Assembly: GCA_017961325.1 (NCBI GenBank)
Contig: JAGCXM010000029.1
Coordinates: 1-52,196, forward strand
From: a bacterium
GTDB lineage: Bacteria > UBP6 > UBA1177
Length of the DNA: 52,196 bases
Direction: 5' to 3'
Part shown: in pieces, positions 25,704-33,478 of the stretch
Layout: the number at the start of each line of letters is the position of its first letter
Position numbering within the stretch: position 1 is the first letter of the stretch
Translations under genes and position numbers: made by a program
Notes under the pieces: generated by a model
Seen by the model: only the letters and a program-made list of their open reading frames with translations
Told to the model about the DNA's origin: nothing
The model's database searches: none

Positions 25704-26621
25704 CTATAAATTCAGCAAATTTATAGACTGGAACTCCTTTTTAGCCATATTGAAACTCGTTTCAAAATTATCGGGAATAATGAATTCGGTTTCACCTTCT
25801 TGTGCAAGACGAGAGATTGCTTTTGCGACAACGACTTGAAAAAGGTTTGCCGGATAAATTCCGGGGACATCGCCGCTCTGAGGCAGGCCGATCCTGATCA
25901 CCGGAATTTCGAGTTTCATTGCGGCAAGAAAAAGCGTAACGGTTCTTTCAAGAATCGTTCCGACACCATACATCTGCGCGGTTCCGGATGATATTTCCCG
26001 CCCGATCGGTGTATTTTTAAGGGGTACGAAAGGATAAATTCTTATAAAATCCGGGCGCAGAATTGAAAGTGCATCGCATGAAATTTCGATATCTTCATCG
26101 GTTTCATAAGGAAAGCCCGTCATAAACTGCAAGCCAACCGATATTCCGCATTTTTTCAATATTTCTACAGACTTATACACTGTTTCAGCATCGTGTCCGC
26201 GCCTCATTTTTTCAAGAAGATGCTCCGACATGCTCTGAACTCCGAGCTCGACCACTTCAAAACAGTTGTTTTTCAGGATTTCAGCCCGTTCTTCATCGAT
26301 TTCGTCAGGTCTTGTCGAACAGCGCAGAGCATCAACAGAGCCGTTTTCGACAAATTCGACTCCCTTTCTGATGTAATTCATCATTTTTTCACGCGGAAGG
26401 GCGGTGAAAGTGCCGCCGTAAAAAGAAATTTCAGTCCTTTCGCGCGGTTTTGACCACGAAAGATAGCTTTTAACGGCGTTTCCGACATCTTCAGGCGTAG
26501 GCTCGCTCACTCCAGTCACATCATGCTGGTTGCAGAAAGCACACTGCCTTTTGCATCCCAAATGCGGAATAAACACCGGAATTATCAGCGGTTTCTGTTT
26601 TGCGGCAACGAATTTGAACAT
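25704..26621 (-). CDS. Elp3-like radical SAM protein
   Basis: A 305-residue radical SAM enzyme with the cluster motif C-x3-C-x2-C (CKRQCAFC) near residue 20, the Gly-rich SAM-binding EISFYGGTFTALP, and later LGVQSMSEHLLEKMRRGHD and LQFMTGFPYETDED, which resemble the catalytic half of Elp3/COG1243-type proteins. The acetyltransferase domain of true Elp3 is absent, so its substrate is unknown; tRNA modification is possible but not shown. The ATG at 26621 directly follows the stop of the upstream phosphoesterase fragment (TAAGATG); an in-frame TTG at 26633 is an alternative. It is the last gene of the long mla-purB operon. Confidence 0.82.
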   Translation of the reverse strand: MFKFVAAKQKPLIIPVFIPHLGCKRQCAFCNQHDVTGVSEPTPEDVGNAVKSYLSWSKPRERTEISFYGGTFTALPREKMMNYIRKGVEFVENGSVDALRCSTRPDEIDEERAEILKNNCFEVVELGVQSMSEHLLEKMRRGHDAETVYKSVEILKKCGISVGLQFMTGFPYETDEDIEISCDALSILRPDFIRIYPFVPLKNTPIGREISSGTAQMYGVGTILERTVTLFLAAMKLEIPVIRIGLPQSGDVPGIYPANLFQVVVAKAISRLAQEGETEFIIPDNFETSFNMAKKEFQSINLLNL

Positions 26622-26622
26622 C

Positions 26623-27300
26623 TTAAAATTCAAAAGCGGCTTTCAGAGCGGCATGGTCGGAAGAGCCTAAGGAATACCAGCTCGGCGCGTCTTTGACGAC
26701 TTCTGCCGAACCGCTTTTGTAAGTTCCTCCGCCGGTTTTGACCCAGAAAATGTGGTCAAGAGCAATTGCACTGCCTCGATACGAATAAGTCGCCTGATCT
26801 TTTGAAGAAAGTTCGTCAGCGACTCTCAAGAAAGCCGGATCGTTTTCAAAGTACCCGAGGGTGTCGCTTCCCGGCTCGTCGTTGAGGTCTCCTCCCATCA
26901 CTATTAACGCATCAGGATATTCCGCCGCCCTTTTTTTGAGTATTTTTGCGGCCGCAGCAGCTTCGGCAAGTCTGCGTGCAGAATCGTCGTCAGCTTTTGA
27001 CTTGAAGTGAGCCGAAAAAACTATGATTTTCCGGCACCCCAGTTCAATATGAGTTTCAAGAAATGCACGGGAAAAAGAGGTTTTTCCGCTTTCGCAGTCG
27101 GCGCAATCTATCTGCCCCGTGTGATTGTTTTTGTAAGTGATTTTCCCTTTCGTCATAACGCCGGTATCAATTGATGCGGAATAGCCTTGTTCACCTAAAT
27201 AATATTCCTCATAACTACCTGATTTTTCAAAAAGATCTTTGAGGCACGAATCTTTTTCGATTTCCTGCAGAAGAATTATGTCGGCACCGATTTCCTTCAC
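26623..27300 (-). CDS. Catalytic part of the split EEP-family phosphoesterase
   Basis: This frame holds most of the EEP domain: the metal ligand Glu in DIILLQEIEKD, the catalytic region IIVFSAHFKSKADDDSARR, the conserved VMGGDLNDEPGSD (the DxN motif) and the terminal SSDHAALKAAF with the SDH catalytic dyad. All catalytic landmarks are present except the first Asn strand, which sits in the other frame. Members cleave phosphodiester bonds in nucleic acids or phospholipid headgroups; because the complete form would be an exported lipoprotein, an extracellular nuclease is the likeliest role. The GTG at 27300 is only the first start codon in this frame, not a supported start. Confidence 0.65.
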   Translation of the reverse strand: MKEIGADIILLQEIEKDSCLKDLFEKSGSYEEYYLGEQGYSASIDTGVMTKGKITYKNNHTGQIDCADCESGKTSFSRAFLETHIELGCRKIIVFSAHFKSKADDDSARRLAEAAAAAKILKKRAAEYPDALIVMGGDLNDEPGSDTLGYFENDPAFLRVADELSSKDQATYSYRGSAIALDHIFWVKTGGGTYKSGSAEVVKDAPSWYSLGSSDHAALKAAFEF

Positions 27301-27344
27301 CGAATCGGCAAGGTCGCTGACCTTGTTTTTATACTCGGAATCAG

Positions 27345-27752
27345 TTAGAACTTTCTCGAAATCGGAACTTGAACAGTTGGCGGAGTCACAGTTTGTATCA
27401 AAAAAAGGTGGGTGTTGTAAGTGCCGATAACGACTGATTTTATCTTTTCAGCGTCCTGAGCTTGGCATGAATCATCTTCAGAAATTCCGTCATCATCGTC
27501 CTTATCCGTATCGTCATCCGTATCAGCATCGTCATCATCGCCTACACCGGCATTGCCATCGTTATCTTCATCGTCGTCAAGATTTTCATCATCGCCATAA
27601 TCTTCGTCCGGCGAAACAATCGGATCATCGTCCTTTTCCGTTTTTTCATATGTTTCTTCACAACCGATCAAACATGAAACGAATACGGAAAACGTTATAA
27701 CCACGAAGATCTTTGTCATTAAAAACAGATACTTACTCACTTTTTTCACCAT
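27345..27752 (-). CDS. N-terminal part of the split lipoprotein phosphoesterase
   Basis: As read, this frame gives a 135-residue product from ATG 27752 (GGAAGG just upstream), overlapping the purB end by 20 bp. The signal peptide ends in the lipobox LIGC, so Cys31 would be lipidated; ATG 27719 is an alternative start giving a shorter signal. Residues of about 32-100 are an extreme Asp-rich linker (VGDDDDADTDDDTDKDDDD), the same style as the other lipoproteins in this window. The final 22 or so residues after NTHLF are out of frame and should be disregarded. Confidence 0.6.
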   Translation of the reverse strand: MVKKVSKYLFLMTKIFVVITFSVFVSCLIGCEETYEKTEKDDDPIVSPDEDYGDDENLDDDEDNDGNAGVGDDDDADTDDDTDKDDDDGISEDDSCQAQDAEKIKSVVIGTYNTHLFLIQTVTPPTVQVPISRKF

Positions 27753-29112
27753 TCCTTCCAAAATATTCGTCAACAAGCTTTTCTGCAATTCCGAGATAAG
27801 TCGAAGGTGTCAGTTTTTTGAGTTTTTCCCTGACGTCTTCAGGAACTTTTTCAAGCGAATCAATGAATTCATCAAGTGCTTTACGCTCTATTTTCTTGCC
27901 GCGGGTAAGCCCTTTCAGCTTTTCGTAAGGATTTTCTTCGCCGTAAACTCTCATAACGGTCTGCACCGGCTCGGCCAGAAGTTCAAGATTTTCTTCAAGA
28001 TCTTCTGCTATCTTCGGATAGTTTACTTCAATCTTCGACAAACCTTTTTTGCAGTTTTTAAGGCTTATCAGAATGTAGCCGAAAATTATTCCGATATTTC
28101 TCAGAACCGTTGAATCGGTAAGGTCGCGCTGCATCCTTGAATTAAGGAGCTTCGTACTCAGATGTTCCATGAGAGAAATCGCAACTCCCGAATTTCCTTC
28201 ACTGTTTTCAAAATCTATCGGGTTGATTTTGTGCGGCATCGTGGATGAGCCTACCTCTCCTTCCTTCGGTTTCTGCTTGAAATAAGCAAGCGAAATGTAG
28301 GTCCAGATGTCCCTGTCCATGTCGATGAGCGTCGAACAGATGCGTATAAGTGTGTGAAATATTTCTGAAATATAGTGATAATTATTGATCTGCGTAGTCC
28401 AGATAAGCGGTTTCGCACCAAGAGAATTTGAAATGAAATCCTCCGCTGCAGCAAGCCAGTCAACATCGGGTTTAGCCGCAACGTGAGCGTTCCAGTTTCC
28501 GGTAGCTCCGCTGAATTTGCACTCGACTTCGATTTTTTCGAGGATATCAAGTTCCCGTCTGAAACGGGCCGCGAAATTTATGAATTCCTTGCCGACGGTC
28601 GTCGGAGTCGCAGGCTGCCCGTGAGTACGCGCCATCATCGGAACGGCTTTGTTGTCACGTGCCAGAACTTCAATTTTTTCAAGCACTTCCCTCAATGTAT
28701 CGCAGACGATTTTCTTCCCCTTTTTAATCATCAGAGCATAGGAAGTGTTGTTGATGTCTTCCGAAGTGCAGCAGAAGTGAACCCACTCCTTCAAATGGCC
28801 GAGTCCGCGGTTTTCAAGCTGATCCTTGACATAGTATTCAACCGATTTCACGTCGTGGTTCGTCACCGATTCGAACTTTTTGACCATAAGCCCGCTTTCG
28901 GTGTTGAAACCGGTGTAGATCGCGTCTATCGCGTCAACAACTCCCTGCGGCGCATCGTCGAAACCGAGCTTTGAAAGGATGAATTTCAGCCACTCGACTT
29001 CGACAAAAACACGGTGTCTGATCAGACCGTATTCCGAAAAAATATCCCTGAGTTCGTCGGTATGTCCGGCATATCTTCCGTCAACAACCGAAATCGCATT
29101 TAAATTGTTCAT
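27733..29112 (-). CDS. purB: Adenylosuccinate lyase
   Basis: PurB splits SAICAR and adenylosuccinate, releasing fumarate in purine synthesis. The 459-residue protein is of the E. coli type: it begins MNNLNAISVVDGRY, has TSEDINNTSYALM near residue 116, ARTHGQPATPTTVG near 161, and the fumarase-superfamily signature SSTMPHKINP at 289-298. The ATG at 29112 has a perfect GGAGGTG at 29116-29122; the frame extends further up but without a ribosome binding site. Its first 32 bp overlap the end of the SPL-like gene, and its end overlaps the lipoprotein phosphoesterase. Confidence 0.96.
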   Translation of the reverse strand: MNNLNAISVVDGRYAGHTDELRDIFSEYGLIRHRVFVEVEWLKFILSKLGFDDAPQGVVDAIDAIYTGFNTESGLMVKKFESVTNHDVKSVEYYVKDQLENRGLGHLKEWVHFCCTSEDINNTSYALMIKKGKKIVCDTLREVLEKIEVLARDNKAVPMMARTHGQPATPTTVGKEFINFAARFRRELDILEKIEVECKFSGATGNWNAHVAAKPDVDWLAAAEDFISNSLGAKPLIWTTQINNYHYISEIFHTLIRICSTLIDMDRDIWTYISLAYFKQKPKEGEVGSSTMPHKINPIDFENSEGNSGVAISLMEHLSTKLLNSRMQRDLTDSTVLRNIGIIFGYILISLKNCKKGLSKIEVNYPKIAEDLEENLELLAEPVQTVMRVYGEENPYEKLKGLTRGKKIERKALDEFIDSLEKVPEDVREKLKKLTPSTYLGIAEKLVDEYFGRNGEKSE

Positions 29113-30199
29113 TTTCACCTCCAAAAACATTTTTCGGAAACGGCATCTTCATGTCAGACCACATAAAAGCCTTTTCCATACACATATAAAGCGGCGGTCT
29201 CCCTTTGAAAAACGAGGAAATCCGCCTGTCGAAAGCGGTATAAAATCTGCGGCGGACAAACGCCAGGTAGCGCAATTTATTATCACTATCTGACGGAAAC
29301 ATCTCGCCGCGCAGAAGCAGACTCTTAGGATTGCGCTCGACGATCGTTTCGGTGAGAGCAAGCGTGTGGCGGAAACCTCCCATGCTGATCCAAGCGATTT
29401 TTTCAGTGTCAAGACGCGAAAAAATGAAATCAATCAGCCGCATATAGTCGTCGAAAAGCTCTTCCAGCATAAGAACAGGATCAAAGTGAATCGCGACTTT
29501 CACTCCATTTTTCTGAAGCTGCTCCGCCGCGTTAATCCTCTCTTCGACAGAGGCTGTTCCCGGCTCTTCATGAGAACTGAAACGTGGAATGTTTACCGAA
29601 AATCCGGCAACGATGCTGGAGTCGGGATAAAGTTTTTTCACTTCAAGCAGCCGCCCGACTTCCGCCGATTTGGTTTTGAATTCAAACTGGACCCTGTCGA
29701 AAAGCGAGCGTTTTGCAAGTTCTCCGATAAAAAATCCGCTTTCGTCAAGCAGGTGGTCAAGCGCTAAAGAATCAGCCAACTCGCCCGTTCCGACACGAAG
29801 AAAACGGTTTTCGGCAAGAAACGAAACTATCTCGTCCACCGCCTTTTCCTTGTTCAAAAAAACGGTAATGAAGGGATTGTTGCCGATATAGTGCTGCAGA
29901 ATACAGTACGAGCAGTCGTAAGGACAGCCCGTGACGCTGTTTATCGTGTAGTAGTTGCAGCAGACGACCCCTTTGCTGCCGGGGCATTTTTTGAGAAAAC
30001 GCCCTTTGTTTTCAGTGAAAAAAAGAACTTTCTTGGCGGTTTTGAATAAATCTCCGCCGGGATTTTGTCTGATTTCGTCCAAAAGTCCGTCTTTCGTATT
30101 AAATTCCGGCTTCAAACCCAGCTTTTCCGCTATTCTGTGCGGAAGTTCGGCATCACCGAATGCCGGATCAATCACTATTTTTCTTATTTCAGGCCGCAT
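29081..30199 (-). CDS. SPL-like (spore photoproduct lyase family) radical SAM protein
   Basis: A 372-residue radical SAM protein with the cluster motif C-x3-C-x2-C in SVTGCPYDCSYCILQHY and flanking sequence (SKGVVCCNYYTINS, FLRVGTGELADSLALD) that matches the SplB/COG1533 family. True spore photoproduct lyase repairs a thymine dimer in endospores. This organism looks Gram-negative, and SPL-like proteins in non-spore-formers have unclear targets, so DNA repair is possible but not established. It starts 10 bp after mlaD and overlaps purB, so it belongs to the long operon. The ribosome binding site is weak (GAGA). Confidence 0.8.
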   Translation of the reverse strand: MRPEIRKIVIDPAFGDAELPHRIAEKLGLKPEFNTKDGLLDEIRQNPGGDLFKTAKKVLFFTENKGRFLKKCPGSKGVVCCNYYTINSVTGCPYDCSYCILQHYIGNNPFITVFLNKEKAVDEIVSFLAENRFLRVGTGELADSLALDHLLDESGFFIGELAKRSLFDRVQFEFKTKSAEVGRLLEVKKLYPDSSIVAGFSVNIPRFSSHEEPGTASVEERINAAEQLQKNGVKVAIHFDPVLMLEELFDDYMRLIDFIFSRLDTEKIAWISMGGFRHTLALTETIVERNPKSLLLRGEMFPSDSDNKLRYLAFVRRRFYTAFDRRISSFFKGRPPLYMCMEKAFMWSDMKMPFPKNVFGGENEQFKCDFGC

Positions 30200-30209
30200 T
30201 TTCTCAATC

Positions 30210-31709
30210 TCAAGGTTTTGGAACGGAACCGACTATGCTTTTGAGGTCGTCGTCGTCAAATCTGAGACCCAAACCAAAGTAAAGATCACGCCCGCCGTTT
30301 ATCAAATCTTCGCCGCCGGCAGTGATGTAAAGCCAGCTGAAAGGCTCCATAGTCCAAAGGAACGGACGCGCCATGCCCTGAACGCGAAGCTGCGGCGCGG
30401 CACTGCCGCTGAAATCAAAAATTTCAGCCGAAAGCGAAATATATTTCCACGGATTGTAATCAAGTCCGAAACCTGCTTTATTCTGGAAAATTCCTCCGCG
30501 GAGCGCAACAGGACCGAAAATTCTCCCTATCTGAAGATTGAATTTCAGATTGTCGGTAACGACGGTTTTATCATCGTTCACGACATAAGTCGTGTCGTTT
30601 ACGACTGTCGTACGGGTAGTTTCAGTGTGCGAAACATTGCCGCGAGGATCGTCAACGACGCCGAGCAGATAGAACCTGTCGGCACGCGGCTGCAGAGTTA
30701 TGTCAAAATATGTCTTAAACGAGTTGTCGAAAACCATGTAATTTGAATGCGCATCGACGTAAACCTTCATCCCGAGCAGCGTATCGGCATAATCGGTGAG
30801 TTTGTCGGAAACCTTTGCTATATCGTTGTAAAGCTTGTCGTCGTTGAGAAGTTTGCCTACCGTTCCTTCCCCGTTCGCTACCTTTTCGGTAATCTGATTC
30901 ACATTCGAAGTGATTTCACGGACATCCTGCATCGCTCCGCGGGAAGCGGCAAGTTCTTCGGCGATAAGTTTCAGACTGTTTCTCAGATCATCAAGAGTTT
31001 TGTTCAGTTCTTCGTCCTTGCCGTCGGAAATTTCAGCGATCCTATCCGTGACTTTAAGCGTATTCTTCAATACTTGCGAGAGTTTTTCCATTTCGGTATC
31101 GCTTTTTGCATTTACCTTCTGCATAACGTCGGCCATATCCTTGAGAACCGACGAAAGAAGTTTCATGTTTCCGTCTATACTCTGCGATGTATTTTCAGTC
31201 GTCTTGACAAGTAAGTCTATTATTTTATTGATTTTATCCTGATTTTCACGTTCCATAACCTTTTCCATAAGGGCGTCGGTCTTCTCCATAATCTCGGCAA
31301 CCTTGTCCATTGCTGAAGAAAGTCCTGAAGCGGTTTTTACATTTTTGATATAACTGTTTTCAGGCAGAACCGGCGCGGAACTGTCGCCGGGTTCAAGCGA
31401 AAGGACGTAGGTCCCGAGCATGCTTTCCATGACCTTTTCTATCTTCGCGTTTTCGTAAACCACTAAATCTTTCGAAATTTTGAGCGTGAATTTAGCCTTG
31501 CCGTTCTCCAGCCCGATTTTGTCAAGTTTGCCGGCGACGACGCCTGAAACAATGACATCGCTGTCGCGCAGAAGTCCCAGCGCATCGTCGGCGATAGCAA
31601 AGTAAGTCTTTGTGCCGCCATCAAAAAAATCGGCCGATTTATAAATGTAAATTCCGGCGCAGCACGAACAAAAAACGAAGAAAACAAATATTTTCAAAGC
31701 TCTGTTCAT
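30210..31709 (-). CDS. mlaD: MCE/MlaD protein with coiled coil and barrel-like C-terminal domain
   Basis: The substrate-binding component of an MCE lipid transporter, 499 residues. It has an N-terminal transmembrane anchor (ALKIFVFFVFCSCCAGIYIY), a single MCE domain (about 35-125: FAIADDALGLLRDSDVIVSG, LEPGDSSAPVLPENSYI), a long coiled coil (about 130-320), and a C-terminal 170 or so residues with alternating beta strands (FGPVALRGGIFQNKAGFGLD, LYFGLGLRFDDDDLKS) that look like an outer-membrane barrel. E. coli MlaD lacks this extension. One chain could therefore span the periplasm. The ATG at 31709 overlaps the mlaF stop (ATGA). Confidence 0.88.
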   Translation of the reverse strand: MNRALKIFVFFVFCSCCAGIYIYKSADFFDGGTKTYFAIADDALGLLRDSDVIVSGVVAGKLDKIGLENGKAKFTLKISKDLVVYENAKIEKVMESMLGTYVLSLEPGDSSAPVLPENSYIKNVKTASGLSSAMDKVAEIMEKTDALMEKVMERENQDKINKIIDLLVKTTENTSQSIDGNMKLLSSVLKDMADVMQKVNAKSDTEMEKLSQVLKNTLKVTDRIAEISDGKDEELNKTLDDLRNSLKLIAEELAASRGAMQDVREITSNVNQITEKVANGEGTVGKLLNDDKLYNDIAKVSDKLTDYADTLLGMKVYVDAHSNYMVFDNSFKTYFDITLQPRADRFYLLGVVDDPRGNVSHTETTRTTVVNDTTYVVNDDKTVVTDNLKFNLQIGRIFGPVALRGGIFQNKAGFGLDYNPWKYISLSAEIFDFSGSAAPQLRVQGMARPFLWTMEPFSWLYITAGGEDLINGGRDLYFGLGLRFDDDDLKSIVGSVPKP

Positions 31710-32470
31710 ACCGTCTCCGAAGCTGCGCATCTGAATGAATTCGAAATAAAATGCTTCAAGACTTCATGGTTTGAAGCGAGTGCATCTTTCGGAGTGCCGC
31801 AGAACTGAATCACGCCGTCATAAAGCAGCGCGATTTTATCTGCATGCCTGAAAACCGAAGCTATATCATGACTTATGACAACGCAGGTCATATTCAATTC
31901 CTTGTTCACCATATCAATCAATCCGTCAATACTCTCCGCCAGAATCGGGTCAAGCCCTGTCGTCGGCTCGTCGAAAAGGACGATTTTCGGTCTCACTGCG
32001 ATTGCCCGCGCAAGCCCTACCCTTTTTCTCATTCCGCCCGAAAGCTCCGAAGGAAATTTCTTTTCAATCCCCGGGAGCTCGACCAGATCCAAAAGTTCCG
32101 CAACTCTGCCTGAAAGCTCTGAACCGTTTTTCATGCCGAGCTGCTCGACAAGCGGAAACTTTATATTATCCTCAACCGACATAAAATCAAAAAGAGCCGC
32201 ATCCTGAAAAAGATAACCTATATTTTTGCGAATTTCCAGAAGTTCGCGTTCATTCATTTTGGCGATGTCTCTATCCTTGAAAAAAATTTCGCCGCTGTCA
32301 GGCTTCAGGATTCCGATTATATTCTTCAGCAGAACGCTTTTCCCCGTTCCGCTCTTCCCTATCACGGCTGTAATCTTCCCTTCCTCGATATCGAGGTCGA
32401 CTCCGTTCAGAATCTTGTGTTCTCCGAACGACTTATAAACGTTTCTGACTTTTACTATCGTTTCCGCCAT
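31706..32470 (-). CDS. mlaF: MCE lipid transporter ATPase
   Basis: The 254-residue ATPase powers phospholipid movement between the two membranes with MlaE and MlaD. It has Walker A GKSGTGKS, Q-loop YLFQDAALFDFMSVEDNI, signature LSGGMRKRVGLARAIA, Walker B KIVLFDEPTTGLDPI and H-loop VVISHDIASVFRHADKI. The ATG at 32470 is preferred because GGGA sits 5 nt before it; a GTG one codon upstream is possible. It overlaps both mlaE and mlaD, so the three subunits are made in a coupled way. Confidence 0.95.
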   Translation of the reverse strand: MAETIVKVRNVYKSFGEHKILNGVDLDIEEGKITAVIGKSGTGKSVLLKNIIGILKPDSGEIFFKDRDIAKMNERELLEIRKNIGYLFQDAALFDFMSVEDNIKFPLVEQLGMKNGSELSGRVAELLDLVELPGIEKKFPSELSGGMRKRVGLARAIAVRPKIVLFDEPTTGLDPILAESIDGLIDMVNKELNMTCVVISHDIASVFRHADKIALLYDGVIQFCGTPKDALASNHEVLKHFISNSFRCAASETV

Positions 32471-33252
32471 CACATTCCCAAAAATCTGATGAACAAGAAA
32501 GTCATTATATAATCGGCGACAAGAATAGCAACTGTAGACAGAACGACCGCAGCCGTAGTCCGTCTGCCGACACCTTTAGCTCCGCCGCTCGTCTGCAAGC
32601 CGTGATAACAGCAGATGACCGTGACGATAAATCCGAACACGGCCGCCTTTACGAGGCCAGTCCAGATGTCGTCTGGATCGACGAAAAAAAACATCGTATG
32701 ATTGTAAGCCACGCTGTTTACCCCCATGACATGCGCCGCAACGAAGTATCCGCCGTAGACTCCGACTGCGTTCGCTATCGCCGTAAGTGCCGGGAAAGTC
32801 AGAATCGAAGCGAAAATCCGCGGCACGACGAGATAACGGAGCGGACTCACCGCCATCGTCTCCATAGCCGAAATCTGCTCTGTAACCTTCATGCTGCCGA
32901 TTTCAGCCGTCATCGCGGAACCGTTCTTGGCAATCAGCACGATGGCCGTAACGACAGGCGCAAGTTCCCTGCTCATCGCTATTGCGACAGCCGCTCCGGC
33001 AAAAGTTTCGGCGCGGAAAATGTACATGATGTTGATAAGCTGCAGCGAAAGAATCATGCCTGTCGTAAAAACCGAAAGTGCGACTATCGGAACAGACTGA
33101 AGCCCGATTTTTTCAATATGCTCCGCTATCTGCCCGAATCGGAACGGCGGACAAAAAAGCCAGCGGCAGCAATCCGTAAAAAATTGCAGGAACCTGCGCA
33201 AAGAGCGCAAAAAACGGGCAATAAATTCAACCAAATCAGCACCTTTCAACAA
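32470..33252 (-). CDS. mlaE: MCE lipid transporter permease
   Basis: A 260-residue permease with the MlaE-family core: TTGMILSLQLINIMYIFRAE, the conserved SRELAPVVTAIVLIAKNGSAMTAEIGSM segment (landmarks only), and the EQISAMETMAVSPLRYLVVPR elbow helix region. About five or six membrane segments. It is the first gene of the mla-purB operon. The start is uncertain: two adjacent TTG codons at 33250-33252 and just after have no ribosome binding site, while the TTG at 33234 follows AAGGTG at suitable spacing and would give a slightly shorter protein. Confidence 0.93.
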   Translation of the reverse strand: MLKGADLVEFIARFLRSLRRFLQFFTDCCRWLFCPPFRFGQIAEHIEKIGLQSVPIVALSVFTTGMILSLQLINIMYIFRAETFAGAAVAIAMSRELAPVVTAIVLIAKNGSAMTAEIGSMKVTEQISAMETMAVSPLRYLVVPRIFASILTFPALTAIANAVGVYGGYFVAAHVMGVNSVAYNHTMFFFVDPDDIWTGLVKAAVFGFIVTVICCYHGLQTSGGAKGVGRRTTAAVVLSTVAILVADYIMTFLFIRFLGM

Positions 33253-33286
33253 AAAAAACGGCGGAAAATAGCAGTCAAATGCCGTT

Positions 33287-33373
33287 ACGTCAAGGTTTTT
33301 AGCGGCTGTGTCAGCGCAAAGCGATAATATGCTGTCTGTGCAAAGTTAAAATGTCCGGCTTATAGGATAAAGT
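33287..33373 (+). repeat. Dispersed intergenic repeat, copy 1 (most complete)
   Basis: This contains three parts shared with other intergenic sites: GGTTTTTAGCGGCTG (33294-33308, identical at 37874-37888), a 41-bp core starting CAAAGCGATAA (33317-33357, 36/41 identical to 51200-51240), and the segment TTATAGGATAAAGT (33360-33373, identical at 37779-37792). It lies between mlaE and the lipoprotein block. Confidence 0.75.
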
Positions 33374-33469
33374 CTTCCTGATTTTGGAGTTTACCGGTTT
33401 TTTTGATGATGAACATGACAAAAACAGCAAAAGGACTGAAAATATTACAATTATTGAATGTTTTTTCAT
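33311..33469 (-). pseudogene. Truncated third lipoprotein paralogue (signal peptide remnant)
   Basis: The minus strand from ATG 33469 encodes MKKHSIIVIFSVLLLFLSC then SSSKKPVN, clearly related to the N-terminus of the neighbouring lipoprotein (MKKHSIILISLAIVLFISC, SSSKKPAN). After about 27 codons the similarity ends and the frame runs through repeat copy 1 to a TGA at 33311-33313. The fragment starts 10 bp after the stop of the downstream-most intact copy, the position where a third tandem gene would sit. It is a 5' remnant, 52 codons as read, probably left by a deletion or by insertion at the repeat. Confidence 0.8.
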
Positions 33470-33478
33470 TTCAACAGA

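Larger units (their letters stand above)
26623..27752 (-). pseudogene. Lipoprotein endonuclease/exonuclease/phosphatase, split by a one-base frameshift
   Basis: Two adjacent frames together encode one protein: a lipoprotein signal with an Asp-rich linker, then an EEP-fold domain. The first frame reaches VVIGTYNTHLF, the classic EEP opening, and then runs into nonsense. The other frame continues exactly from that point with FDTNCDSANCSSSDFEKVL through VKEIGADIILLQEIEKD. The switch is at a run of seven T on the coding strand (plus-strand A7 at 27410-27416). Eight T would restore a single continuous frame. Causes could be a real inactivating deletion, a sequencing or assembly error in a homopolymer, or transcriptional slippage that makes some full-length product. 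Confidence 0.85.

Noticed and set aside
27467-27700. His/Arg/Tyr-rich frame on the plus strand
   Set aside because: It is the complement of the Asp-rich linker of the split lipoprotein and has no ribosome binding site or motif.
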